From contig DJLT01000013.1 in assembly GCA_002435145.1 (NCBI GenBank), positions 17,791-81,790 on the forward strand: a stretch of DNA of 64,000 bases, in the 5' to 3' direction. Both the position numbers and the translations under genes were made by a program. Of this stretch, positions 1-10,259 are shown piece after piece (position 1 is the first letter of the stretch; each line of letters begins with the position of its first letter). A model generated the notes under the pieces. It was not told the origin of the DNA. It worked only from the letters and a program-made list of their open reading frames with translations, and ran no database searches. The stretch is from Neptuniibacter sp. UBA6509. Its GTDB lineage: Bacteria > Pseudomonadota > Gammaproteobacteria > Pseudomonadales > Balneatricaceae.

Positions 1-39
1 GGAAAGAGCCTTGCGCGTTTAGTTGAAAGTACGCTCTAG
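1..39 (+). CDS. possible C-terminal end of an upstream gene (partial)
   Basis: The first 12 codons of frame 1 are open and end at TAG (37-39), giving a short tail with residues GKSLARLVESTL. An upstream gene on the same strand, for instance a regulator of the efflux genes that follow, could end here. Nothing else supports it, and a run this short is expected by chance. No function can be assigned. Confidence 0.2.
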   Translation, partial: GKSLARLVESTL

Positions 40-102
40 CGCTATGTAAGAAAACGCCGAAAGCGCTTCATAGGGAAAAGTTTAGAAAAAGCTTAGGGAA
101 TA

Positions 103-1134
103 ATGATGAAGCAAGTAGTCGGTTGTCTGTTTTTTTGTGTTAGCTCCATCTCTTTTGCAGCAACTTCGGTAGTGGTTAAGCCTCTATCTGAATTGTTGGC
201 TGCTTCCTATCAGAGCGCCCCAGCTCAAGTGATTAATGATGATCATGCGGTCATAAGTGCGCGGTTAGCAGCTAATGTTGACAAAGTATTGGTAAAAACA
301 GGTGATATTGTTGAAAAGGGCCAAGCTTTAATTCAGCTTGAATGTCGTGACTATCATTTAGCAGAGCAGCAATCACAAAGCGAACTCAAAGCGCTTCAAG
401 CTCAGGCACGCTTAGCGCGACAACAGCTTTCCCGGGCCGAAAGGTTACTTAAACAGAAAAATGCTTCATTAGAACTACGTGATCAGCGCCGTGCTGAACT
501 CGCCAGTTTATTAGCCCAGGAACAGGGGGCTAAGGCTGGGCTAGCTACATCGGAACTCATAGTTGAACGTTGCTCTCCTAAAGCGCCATTTTCAGGTGTT
601 ATCACTACACGCATGGTGAGCGAAGGCAGCTTAGTCACGCCCGGAACTCCCTTGGTTAAAGTGTTAGGCCATGAGAGCCGTGAAGTGGCAGTGCATTTAA
701 CGGAAGCACAGTTAGAAAGCCTGCAAGCGCTTGATCTGAATTCGCAGGATTCAGTTCATTATCAGTTTGCAGGACAGCGCTACCCTGTAGAGCTTCGTTC
801 TGTTGTTCCATTGATCGATACCCGGGCGCGTACTCAAGAGGCACGCTTCTCGTTTATGGGGGATTCAGTTGCTTTAACGGGTAGCAGTGGGCGTGTTATT
901 TGGAAGGAATCTACAGGTCGCTTACCTATCCAATATGTTGTTTCACGCAAAGGCGAGTTAGGTTTAATGCAGGTTGTAGAGGGTAACGCTGATTTTATTC
1001 GCTTACCTAATGCAATCGAAGGGCAAGCCGCGCAGGTAGAATTACCATCAGAAACGTTAATCATCGTTGAAGGCCAACATGGCATTAAAGTCGGTGAGGC
1101 GGTTGTCGTTGCTGCTGAAGTTGTCGCTGAATAA
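103..1134 (+). CDS. RND efflux periplasmic adaptor (membrane fusion protein)
   Basis: This 343-residue HlyD/AcrA-type adaptor would link an inner-membrane RND pump to an outer-membrane channel. A signal peptide covers about residues 1-19 (hydrophobic GCLFFCVSSISFA). The split lipoyl/barrel-sandwich domain is visible as two halves, around residues 48-80 (VDKVLVKTGDIVEKGQALIQ) and 163-190 (APFSGVI...SEGSLVTPGTPL). Between them lies a Gln/Ala/Leu-rich alpha-hairpin coiled coil (about 80-150). The start is the ATG at 103, with a TAGGGA ribosome-binding site 4-5 bases upstream; a second ATG follows directly. The pump gene starts 12 bases downstream, so the two form an operon. No outer-membrane factor or regulator is present here, so the substrate cannot be named. 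Confidence 0.9.
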   Translation: MMKQVVGCLFFCVSSISFAATSVVVKPLSELLAASYQSAPAQVINDDHAVISARLAANVDKVLVKTGDIVEKGQALIQLECRDYHLAEQQSQSELKALQAQARLARQQLSRAERLLKQKNASLELRDQRRAELASLLAQEQGAKAGLATSELIVERCSPKAPFSGVITTRMVSEGSLVTPGTPLVKVLGHESREVAVHLTEAQLESLQALDLNSQDSVHYQFAGQRYPVELRSVVPLIDTRARTQEARFSFMGDSVALTGSSGRVIWKESTGRLPIQYVVSRKGELGLMQVVEGNADFIRLPNAIEGQAAQVELPSETLIIVEGQHGIKVGEAVVVAAEVVAE

Positions 1135-1146
1135 GGATAGTCGACT

Positions 1147-4100
1147 ATGTTGAGTCGTTTGTTTAAGAACCATGTACTTGCGAATCTAACCTTTGTTTTA
1201 GTGCTGCTGATAGGTTTTCTTTGCTATAACTTGCTACCCCGTCAACAAGACCCAACTATCAATTTCAATTGGGTTATAGTGACTACTGTTTTGCCCGGTG
1301 CGAGCGCTGAAGACATTGAAAAACGGGTCACTGACCCGTTGGAAGATGTGATCCGTAATATTTCTGATATTAAGTTTGCTTCCTCTAATAGCCGTGAGGC
1401 GGTTTCCAGTTTATTAATTCGCTTTGAAGATATTGATGAACGCACTTTTGATAAGCGTATTAATGATCTACGCCGTGAAATCCAAAATGTAGAAGACGAG
1501 CTTCCAGCGAATACAGTTGATCCGGTTATTTTAGAGATCACCAGTGCGAATGCGTTTCCAAGTGTCACGTTAGCGGTGACTGCATTGGACGATGATGACA
1601 ACCTTCGCGTTCAGGCACGTAATGTCGAGGAGGATCTTGAGCGGATGGCTGGGATTGATCGTGTTGATCCCGTTGGCCTAGATGATCCCGAACTCCAAGT
1701 AAATTTTGATCCCGCTGCTTTAGAGGCATTGTCTCTTTCTCCCACCGTCTTAGCCGATACTGTATCCGTCTGGTTTAGAGATATCTCTGCCGGTAGTGTT
1801 GATGTGGGTGGGCAATCTTGGTTGGTGCGAATGGTAGGGCGAAGTGCGGACCCTGATAAAGTAAAACAGCTTCCTTTAGTTGGCTTACAGGGCGATGAGA
1901 TTTCCCTCGGGCGGGTTGCCAATGTGCTACAAACGCGAGAGAAAGCGGCTCAAGACGCCATAATTGATGGCAAGCCCGCTGTTGTTTTAGCTGTGATGAA
2001 AAAGTCGAAGGCAAATACGATTGATCTTGTTGAAGAGGTCAAAGCCTACATGGCACAGCGAAATGAACTGCAACATGCAACAGGGGTTGAGTTAGTACTG
2101 GTTGATGATCAAACCATACCGACCCGAGAAGCGATCGATCTGATGCAAACTAATGCCTTGATCGGTTTGCTATTAGTTTTGCTTGTGGCCTGGTTGTTCT
2201 TAGGGGCGCACATAGCGTTTCTGACTGCGATAGGTATCCCATTTATTCTGGCTGGAACCTTTTGGGTGCTGTGGGGGATGGGTGAAACCCTGAACGTGAC
2301 TGTGCTGTTGGGTGTGGTGATTGTGCTGGGGATGTTGGTAGATGATGCAGTCGTGGTGGTCGAAGCAATCTACCATCGATTGCAGCAGGGAACCCCTGTT
2401 TATGAAGCCACAATGGAGTCGCTTCGTGAGGTTGGAAGGCCTGTCACCAGCGCAGTATTAACAACGATGGCAGCGTTTATGCCGTTAATGTTATTGCCAG
2501 GGATTCTTGGGGATTTCATGCGTGTCATTCCTATGGTGGTAACTATTGCATTGGCAATCTCCTTAGTGGAAGCCTTTTGGATGCTGCCTGTACATGTCAG
2601 CGTATCTAAAGTGAAGTTTAGTAATCCCGGACGTATGCAGCGTTTCAGAAAAAGAATGACGCATAAGATCCAGATCACTTATGTGCGTACCTTGATTAAG
2701 GCGATGCGTCGTCCGGTCCTGACGTTTAGTACGATAGGTGTTCTGTTTATCGGCTCAATGGGAGCGCTGGGGGCTGGCATGATTAAGATGGATTTCTTTG
2801 CCTCTGACCCGCTACGTTTATTTTACGTCAATATTGAGATGGCGCCGCAAACCTCGTTATCCGCTACCTTAGACAAAGTTAAGCAGATGGAAACGGTTGT
2901 TCGTAAACATCTGAAAGATGAGGATGTGCGCGCTATTGTTGGTTACGCTGGGCAGCAATTTACGGAAACCTCTCCTATGTTTGGTGAGCACTATGGGCAA
3001 GTTCTTGTGGGCTTGAAACCTAAAAGTGATGATAACCGTACAGTTGATGAGCTGCTCGCTGCTGTACGTGATGATCTGCTTGCCGTTCCTGGACCAACGA
3101 ATATTACCTTTTTACGTTTAGCGGGTGGTCCGCCGGTCTCTAAGCCTATCAGCATTAAAGTACGCGGGGATGAATACGCTGAGATTCGTGCAGCTGCTGA
3201 TGCACTTCAAACCTATATGTCATCGGTTGAAGCGATTACCGATATCACCGATGATGCTGGTGGCGGGCGCATGACGTTAACGCTATTGCCTAACTACGAT
3301 GCAATTACTCAGGCTGGCTTGAATCCAATGGAGGTTATCCGGACCGCTCAATTACTAGTGGATGGTGAAATTGTTGCGGATATGCAGCATGAGGGTGAAA
3401 AACTCGAGGTTCGGGTCAGAGCTCAGCCACAAAGCTTTACCGATATTGACCAGCTACTTCAATTTAAGTTACCACTGCTTGATGGCGAAATGATTCCGTT
3501 GTCTAACTTGGTGACTTATGAACGGCAGCAGGCCTTAGGTAATATCCGTCATTACAATTTCCGCAGGGCGATTACGGTTGAAGCGGACCTTGTTCCTGAT
3601 TCAATTGATACTGTGACCGCGAATGGAATGGTGGTTGAACATTGGAATACACAGCTGCAAGAGCAATTTCCTAATCTTGATTTGGATTTCTCTGGGGAGC
3701 TAGATGATATCCAAGAAAGTATGGATGCGATTGGTATTCTGTTCCTTTTCGGCATCGGCTTGATGTACCTGATTCTAGGCACGCAGTTTTCGAGTTATGT
3801 GCAGCCTCTTATGATCTTAATGACAATTCCTATGGCGTTTACGGGTGTGGTTATGGGGCTTTTGATTACCCAGAATCCACTGAGTTTGTTTACTATGTAT
3901 GGGGTGGTGGCGTTGGCAGGCATTGCAGTAAATGCAGCAATAGTATTGATCTCTGCGGGTAACCAGCGTTTAGATAAAGGGATGTCGGTGAAACATGCGA
4001 CGCTTTATGCCGCTAGACGTAGGGTCATTCCTATTATCATTACATCATTAACCACCATAGCGGGTTTGTTCTCATTGGCAACGGGTCTAGGTGGACACTC

Positions 4101-4224
4101 TCTTATATGGGGGCCTGTGGCGACAGCAATCGTAAGTGGTTTAGCTTTTTCGACTGTACTGACCCTGTTTTTAATTCCCATGCTCTATCGCATCTTTATG
4201 CAGTGGTCTTGGCGGAGCAAATAA
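1147..4224 (+). CDS. RND efflux pump, inner-membrane permease (HAE-1-like)
   Basis: At 1025 residues this has the standard length of an AcrB-type proton-driven exporter. It has one N-terminal membrane helix (about 10-30), a large periplasmic domain, a helix bundle at about 335-480, a second periplasmic domain and a C-terminal bundle at about 855-1015. The TM4 proton-relay motif is present around residue 400 (GMLVDDAVVVVE, with the paired Asp). It follows its adaptor by 12 bases, so the two are co-expressed as a bipartite system that must borrow an outer-membrane channel encoded elsewhere. The divergent adaptor/pump type, without an adjacent TolC, is common in marine gammaproteobacteria. The substrate is unknown. 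Confidence 0.93.
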   Translation: MLSRLFKNHVLANLTFVLVLLIGFLCYNLLPRQQDPTINFNWVIVTTVLPGASAEDIEKRVTDPLEDVIRNISDIKFASSNSREAVSSLLIRFEDIDERTFDKRINDLRREIQNVEDELPANTVDPVILEITSANAFPSVTLAVTALDDDDNLRVQARNVEEDLERMAGIDRVDPVGLDDPELQVNFDPAALEALSLSPTVLADTVSVWFRDISAGSVDVGGQSWLVRMVGRSADPDKVKQLPLVGLQGDEISLGRVANVLQTREKAAQDAIIDGKPAVVLAVMKKSKANTIDLVEEVKAYMAQRNELQHATGVELVLVDDQTIPTREAIDLMQTNALIGLLLVLLVAWLFLGAHIAFLTAIGIPFILAGTFWVLWGMGETLNVTVLLGVVIVLGMLVDDAVVVVEAIYHRLQQGTPVYEATMESLREVGRPVTSAVLTTMAAFMPLMLLPGILGDFMRVIPMVVTIALAISLVEAFWMLPVHVSVSKVKFSNPGRMQRFRKRMTHKIQITYVRTLIKAMRRPVLTFSTIGVLFIGSMGALGAGMIKMDFFASDPLRLFYVNIEMAPQTSLSATLDKVKQMETVVRKHLKDEDVRAIVGYAGQQFTETSPMFGEHYGQVLVGLKPKSDDNRTVDELLAAVRDDLLAVPGPTNITFLRLAGGPPVSKPISIKVRGDEYAEIRAAADALQTYMSSVEAITDITDDAGGGRMTLTLLPNYDAITQAGLNPMEVIRTAQLLVDGEIVADMQHEGEKLEVRVRAQPQSFTDIDQLLQFKLPLLDGEMIPLSNLVTYERQQALGNIRHYNFRRAITVEADLVPDSIDTVTANGMVVEHWNTQLQEQFPNLDLDFSGELDDIQESMDAIGILFLFGIGLMYLILGTQFSSYVQPLMILMTIPMAFTGVVMGLLITQNPLSLFTMYGVVALAGIAVNAAIVLISAGNQRLDKGMSVKHATLYAARRRVIPIIITSLTTIAGLFSLATGLGGHSLIWGPVATAIVSGLAFSTVLTLFLIPMLYRIFMQWSWRSK

Positions 4225-4377
4225 CTTTTTAGATGGGTTATCGTTAATGTCGGTTGAAACATAAACGTTGCGAGGTCGCTTCCGAAATTGTTTTTTGGGA
4301 ATGGATTCCCGGTAGCTTAGTCGATACTGCGCTGGGCAGTTAGCTTCGCGCAGTTAATGCTTTATAGTTTCAGAGGT

Positions 4378-5031
4378 TTAAGCCATCTTGACGACTTGGT
4401 CGACAAGTTTACGAATACCCGCTGCGACTTCCGTAATAGAGCCCGCAAGCATGTACGCGGGAGTTGTCACCACTTTCAGTGTTTCATCAATGACAATTTG
4501 ATCAACACTACAATTGTTGTGGGTGCCGCCCATCGATTCAATTGCGCCAGCTGTTTCTGGGTCTGTACCGATTGTGAAGTTTACGCTGTCACCAAAAAGC
4601 AGAGGCGTCATCGCTGGAGCAATACACATTAGACCGACAGGCTTGCCTGCGTTGTGAATTGCTTGAGTGAATGCAACAACATCAGGGTTAACCTGACAGT
4701 TTGAGCCATTCAGGGCAAAGTCGGATAGGTTTTTAGCGGCGCCAAATCCACCTGGGATAATCAGTGCATCATAATCAGCAGGGTTCGCTGTAGTGAGGTC
4801 GATTATTTCACCTCTGGCTAGGCGAGCAGATTCAACCAGCACGTTACGGCTTTCACCTTCTGAAGGCTCTCCTGTGAGGTGATTAACCACATGCATTTGC
4901 TCAATATTAGGAGCCATACACTGAGATTCCGCACCGTTTTCAGCAATGCTCAGTAGTGTTAAAACGGATTCATAAATCTCTGCGCCATCATAAACACCAC
5001 ACCCGGAGAGAATAACTGCCACTTTCTTCAT
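4378..5031 (-). CDS. elbB: ElbB-type glyoxalase / DJ-1-PfpI superfamily protein
   Basis: This 217-residue protein of the class I glutamine amidotransferase-like (DJ-1/PfpI) fold matches ElbB in length and sequence. The N-terminal strand VAVILSGCGVYDGAEI, the PGGFGAAKNLSDFA segment and the nucleophile elbow VGLMCIAPAM with its Cys are diagnostic. Family members are reported to have glyoxalase activity; an older link to isoprenoid biosynthesis is genetic only. It is transcribed divergently from hemB, and about 200 bases of shared upstream DNA hold both promoters. The 153-base gap to the RND pump contains a 7-bp inverted repeat (4326-4332/4348-4354) without a clear U-tract. Confidence 0.88.
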   Translation of the reverse strand: MKKVAVILSGCGVYDGAEIYESVLTLLSIAENGAESQCMAPNIEQMHVVNHLTGEPSEGESRNVLVESARLARGEIIDLTTANPADYDALIIPGGFGAAKNLSDFALNGSNCQVNPDVVAFTQAIHNAGKPVGLMCIAPAMTPLLFGDSVNFTIGTDPETAGAIESMGGTHNNCSVDQIVIDETLKVVTTPAYMLAGSITEVAAGIRKLVDQVVKMA

Positions 5032-5159
5032 GTTGATAAGCTCCTAAACTAGTCTGATATGCGTTCGGTCATACCCTTTTGGGTAAAGATTACGATAAGA
5101 TCTACATTATTACTATGATGATATTGACGATGTGCAAAGTCGTAAATTACAAAGGTTAG

Positions 5160-6239
<1,080 letters not shown>

Positions 6240-6293
6240 TTCTACGAATTGATCGTAGGATAAATGCTAATAAGGAAAGAAGGCTGAGTAGTT

Positions 6294-8444
6294 ATGGTTG
6301 ATGTTATTGAACAGAGTGAAGCGGCAGCGGCGTTATTAGAAAGTCGAGAAAGTGTGGCGATCACTGAGCAAGAAGTAGAGGAAACCCCGGTTGACCTCAA
6401 AGCACCGGAACTCTATATCAACCGTGAACTCAGCCATTTACAGTTTAATATACGCGTACTTGAGCAAGCGTTAGATGAGAAACATCCCCTACTTGAGCGG
6501 TTAATGTTTCTCTTAATCTTCTCTAGTAACTTGGATGAGTTTTTCGAAATCCGTGTTGCTGAACAGATGACTCAGTTGAAATACGGACGTGAGGCCGTAG
6601 GTCCTGACGCGATGCATCCGAAAACGGTGTTAGAGCGCATTAGTGAGATCTGTCACCTTACGGTAGAGCGCCAGTATAAAATCCTGAATGAGATGCTGTT
6701 TTTGGAGATGGAGAAAGAAAATATCCATTTCATTCGTCGTCATCTGTGGACTGCTGAGCAGCGTGAATGGGTAGAAACTTATTTCCAAGAAAAGGTTGTG
6801 CCGGTTATCAGTCCAGTAGGGTTAGATCCCTCGCACCCATTCCCGCGCCTCGTTAACAAAAGCCTTAACTTTATAGTTCAACTCGATGGTAAAGATGCCT
6901 TTGGGCGTGAAACGGGGATGGCAATTATACCGGCCCCTCGTTCATTACCGCGCTTAATTCGCCTGCCCGATGAGCTGTGTGAAGGTGGTGATAATCTTAT
7001 TTTCCTCTCTTCCATTATCCATGAGTTCGCGGATGAACTGTTCCCCGGCATGAAGGTTGAAGGGTGCTTCCAGTTCCGTATCACACGTAATGCGGATATG
7101 ACCTTTGATGTGGAAGATGTAGAGGATTTAGCAAACACCTTACGTGGTGAGCTGCATTCACGTAAGTACGGTGATGCGGTTCGTTTAGAGGTGGATCAGC
7201 GAACACCTGAAGAGCTAATTGAATTCCTGCAAAAAGAATATACGTTGGATGAATCTCAAACCTATCGTGTGGATGGCCCCGTCAACCTTACGCGTTTGAT
7301 GGCCGTTCGGGATCTGCTGGAGCGTAATGATCTACGTTGGAAACCTTTTTCACCTGGTATTCCGGGTAAATTGAAAGGTGATAACGTATTTGAAGCTCTG
7401 AAGTCTGGTGACCAGCTTTTATTGCATCCGTTTCAGTCTTTTACCCCTGTCGTGGATCTTTTACGTCAAGCGGCTAAAGATCCCGATGTCGTTGCGATTA
7501 AGCAAACGTTATACCGTACCGGTGTGAAATCAGACATTGTAAATGCGCTGGTTGAAGCGGCCCGAAGTGGTAAAGAGGTCACGGTAGTGATTGAATTGCG
7601 CGCCCGCTTTGATGAGGAGAGTAACCTGCATTTAGCGGCAAGGTTGCAAGAAGCGGGCTGTCTCGTGGTATATGGCGTAGTTGGTTATAAATGCCACGCA
7701 AAAGCGATGCTTATAATACGAGAGGAAGGCTCTAAACTGATTCGTTATTCCCATTTAGGTACAGGTAATTATCATTCGGGTACTGCACGTTTGTATTCTG
7801 ACTATAGTTTCCTCACAGCTGACCAAGCGGTGGGTGAAGATGTACATAAGGTCTTCCAGCAGCTGACTGGAATGGGCAAGATTCAAAAACTGAAGAAGTT
7901 GTATAACGCGCCGTTTACTCTGCATGCCAAAATGCTCGATGCGATTAAAAACGAAACCCGTTTAGCTAAATCCGGTAAACCGGGCCATATCATGGTTAAA
8001 GTGAATGGGTTAACTGAGCCTAAATTGATCAGAGCTTTATATGAAGCATCCGCAGCTGGCGTGAAAATAGAGTTGATCATCCGCGGGATGTGCCGATTAC
8101 GTCCAGGCATTGAAGGGTTGTCAGATAATATTAAAGTGCGTTCGATTATTGGCCGATTCCTAGAGCACACTCGTGTGTATTATTTTGGCAATAATGGTAA
8201 ACCTGAGGTGATCTGCGCCAGTGCCGATTGGATGGAACGCAACATGCTTAACCGTGTTGAAACAGGTTTCCAAGTGTTTGGTAAGCATGCGGAGCGTCTT
8301 AAGCGAGAGCTGGACTATTGCATGCGTGATAACTGCCAAAGCTGGGAGCTACAAGCCGATGGCAGTTATGTTCAAAATCAGCCTGCAGAAGGCGAAGAGA
8401 TATTTTCTTCTCAGCAAACCCTATTAGAAGAGTTTGCCAAGTAA
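6294..8444 (+). CDS. ppk1: polyphosphate kinase 1
   Basis: This 716-residue enzyme reversibly transfers the ATP gamma-phosphate to inorganic polyphosphate. An acidic N-terminal extension of about 35 residues precedes the family start (LYINRELSHLQFNIRVLEQA). The N-terminal domain carries NLDEFFEIRVAE. The phospholipase-D-like core contains the autophosphorylated-histidine motif SHLGTGNYHSGTARLYSD near residue 486, and a second conserved histidine region reads FLEHTRVYYFGN. The gene follows hemB on the same strand and converges with the SDR gene, leaving a single base between the two stop codons and no obvious terminator. Confidence 0.97.
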   Translation: MVDVIEQSEAAAALLESRESVAITEQEVEETPVDLKAPELYINRELSHLQFNIRVLEQALDEKHPLLERLMFLLIFSSNLDEFFEIRVAEQMTQLKYGREAVGPDAMHPKTVLERISEICHLTVERQYKILNEMLFLEMEKENIHFIRRHLWTAEQREWVETYFQEKVVPVISPVGLDPSHPFPRLVNKSLNFIVQLDGKDAFGRETGMAIIPAPRSLPRLIRLPDELCEGGDNLIFLSSIIHEFADELFPGMKVEGCFQFRITRNADMTFDVEDVEDLANTLRGELHSRKYGDAVRLEVDQRTPEELIEFLQKEYTLDESQTYRVDGPVNLTRLMAVRDLLERNDLRWKPFSPGIPGKLKGDNVFEALKSGDQLLLHPFQSFTPVVDLLRQAAKDPDVVAIKQTLYRTGVKSDIVNALVEAARSGKEVTVVIELRARFDEESNLHLAARLQEAGCLVVYGVVGYKCHAKAMLIIREEGSKLIRYSHLGTGNYHSGTARLYSDYSFLTADQAVGEDVHKVFQQLTGMGKIQKLKKLYNAPFTLHAKMLDAIKNETRLAKSGKPGHIMVKVNGLTEPKLIRALYEASAAGVKIELIIRGMCRLRPGIEGLSDNIKVRSIIGRFLEHTRVYYFGNNGKPEVICASADWMERNMLNRVETGFQVFGKHAERLKRELDYCMRDNCQSWELQADGSYVQNQPAEGEEIFSSQQTLLEEFAK

Positions 8445-8445
8445 A

Positions 8446-9303
8446 TTATTCTGCTTTTAATAGCGCTTTATAGCCTTCTTGGTAATTGGGGTATTTGAAT
8501 ACATACCCTGATTTTCTTAGGAGGCTATTATCACATCGCTTGCTGCCGGTAGCTCGAGATACTGATTCTACTGTAGCTGTTACGTTTAGCTGTTCTGCAA
8601 GCCACGAGGTCACATCGTGCAAAGAGACCGGCTGATTATCAGAAGCTAAATAACACTGCTCAAGCTTATCACCATTAAATTGCTTGTTAATAAGATGATA
8701 AAGCACGCCCGCACAGTCATCCCTGTGGATTCTATTGGTATAGAGACAGGGCTCTAATGGGGCGATCTCTCCTTTCCTCACTTTGTTGATTAGGTGATTA
8801 CGGCCAGGTCCGTATATGCCACTAAATCTAACCACGGTGCTAGGAATCTCTCCTTTAATGACGTTTTGCTCAGCCTCAAGCATTAATTTACCGTTGAATC
8901 GAGTTGGCTCACATGGGCTTTTTTCGTCGATAAGGCTCTGATCTGCTTGATGGTAAACGCCTGTACTGGATGTAAAGAATAAATACTTAGGGCGGCAGGG
9001 TAGTGCTTGGAGTAGATTGCAAAGCCCATCAATATAAGCGGCTTGATAGCCTTCTTCGCTATGATTTGTGGCCGCTGCGCTATAAACCAGTACATCGCAA
9101 TCAGAAATATCCTTTAGGGCTGATGTTAATGTGTCTATTTGGCATAGATCTGCGCTTATTCCTTGGATGCCTTGCGGTAGCTGGTTTATATTACGTCGTA
9201 GGCCAAGTACCTTTTCTCCTTGTTTTAGAAGCAATTGGCCAAGGGTCGAACCAACATCGCCGCAGCCTGCGATTAAAATCGTGCGTTGTTTTGTATCAGG
9301 CAT
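8446..9303 (-). CDS. SDR/NAD-dependent epimerase-like protein (YeeZ-like)
   Basis: This 285-residue atypical short-chain dehydrogenase/epimerase has the Rossmann fingerprint GCGDVGS at residues 14-20 and an epimerase-like active-site segment FFTSSTGVYHQ, but not the canonical YxxxK. It resembles the YeeZ group of unknown substrate. It is divergent from oxyR with only 50 bases between the two starts, so their promoters overlap. The arrangement could place it under OxyR influence, but I saw no convincing OxyR site. The function is not assignable beyond the fold. Confidence 0.8.
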   Translation of the reverse strand: MPDTKQRTILIAGCGDVGSTLGQLLLKQGEKVLGLRRNINQLPQGIQGISADLCQIDTLTSALKDISDCDVLVYSAAATNHSEEGYQAAYIDGLCNLLQALPCRPKYLFFTSSTGVYHQADQSLIDEKSPCEPTRFNGKLMLEAEQNVIKGEIPSTVVRFSGIYGPGRNHLINKVRKGEIAPLEPCLYTNRIHRDDCAGVLYHLINKQFNGDKLEQCYLASDNQPVSLHDVTSWLAEQLNVTATVESVSRATGSKRCDNSLLRKSGYVFKYPNYQEGYKALLKAE

Positions 9304-9353
9304 AGGGCCTCCGATTTAAGAATGAATGGCATCATAGCAAAAGGTAAAGCTGC

Positions 9354-10259
9354 ATGACCTTAACAGAATTACGCTACATTGTTACCTTGGCCCGAGAGCA
9401 GCATTTTGGCCATGCGGCTGAAAAATGCTTTGTCAGCCAGCCTACCTTGTCCATTGCGGTTAAAAAATTAGAGGATGAGTTAGGTGTTCCTCTGTTTGAG
9501 AGAAGTAAAAATTCAGTACAAGTGACCCCTGTTGGGGAAAAAGTGGTCCAACAAGCGCAAAAGGTGCTTGAGCAAGCAGATAGGATTAAAGATCTTGCCC
9601 TAGAAGGCAAAGATCAACTTAAAAGCCCTTTAAGAGTCGGTGCAATTTATACGATTGGCCCTTATCTGTTTCCGCACCTTGTTTCACAAGTTCAGCAGTT
9701 GGCACCTGAGATGCCGCTCTATATTGAAGAGAACTTTACTGAAAACCTTAGGCTGAAAATTCGTAATGGTGAACTTGATGCCATTATTCTAGCTTTACCT
9801 TTCAATGAGCCAGATATTTTAACGCGGCCTTTATACGATGAAGGCTTTGAAATGTTGATGCCAAAAGGACATCCCTGGGCACAGCAGAAAAAAATTAACA
9901 GTGAAGATCTGCCACAAACTCCTTTGTTGTTACTGGGGGAAGGTCACTGCTTCCGTGATCAGGTTCTGGAGTCTTGTCCTACGCTGACTCAGGCGCTACA
10001 TGACCAACACACTATTACGGAAGGAAGCTCTTTAGAAACTATCCGTATGATGGTGGGCTCAGGTTTAGGCTGTTCTGTACTTCCTCAATCTGCGGTTTAT
10101 GGTTCCATTGCATCTGACATGGTGGTAACTCGCCCATTTAAAGAGCCTGTACCTCAGCGGACCGTGGGTGTGGCATGGCGTGCTAGTTACCCAAGACCAC
10201 AAGCTATTGATGTATTGGTCGAAGCTATAAGCAGCTTCGACCCAGCGAGTAAGCGATGA
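9354..10259 (+). CDS. oxyR: hydrogen peroxide-responsive LysR regulator OxyR
   Basis: This 301-residue LysR-type regulator has an N-terminal winged helix (residues 1-60; LREQHFGHAAEKCFVSQPTLS) and a C-terminal sensing domain. The redox-active cysteines fall exactly at residues 199 and 208 in GEGHCFRDQVLESC, the same numbers as in the characterised OxyR, so disulfide-based peroxide sensing is expected. The stop codon overlaps the recG start (ATGA at 10256-10259), an oxyR-recG operon known from pseudomonads. It is divergently adjacent to the SDR gene. Confidence 0.95.
   Translation: MTLTELRYIVTLAREQHFGHAAEKCFVSQPTLSIAVKKLEDELGVPLFERSKNSVQVTPVGEKVVQQAQKVLEQADRIKDLALEGKDQLKSPLRVGAIYTIGPYLFPHLVSQVQQLAPEMPLYIEENFTENLRLKIRNGELDAIILALPFNEPDILTRPLYDEGFEMLMPKGHPWAQQKKINSEDLPQTPLLLLGEGHCFRDQVLESCPTLTQALHDQHTITEGSSLETIRMMVGSGLGCSVLPQSAVYGSIASDMVVTRPFKEPVPQRTVGVAWRASYPRPQAIDVLVEAISSFDPASKR

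Noticed and set aside
4357-4632. 91-codon plus-strand ORF opposite elbB
   Set aside because: Antisense shadow of a well-supported gene, with no protein-like character.
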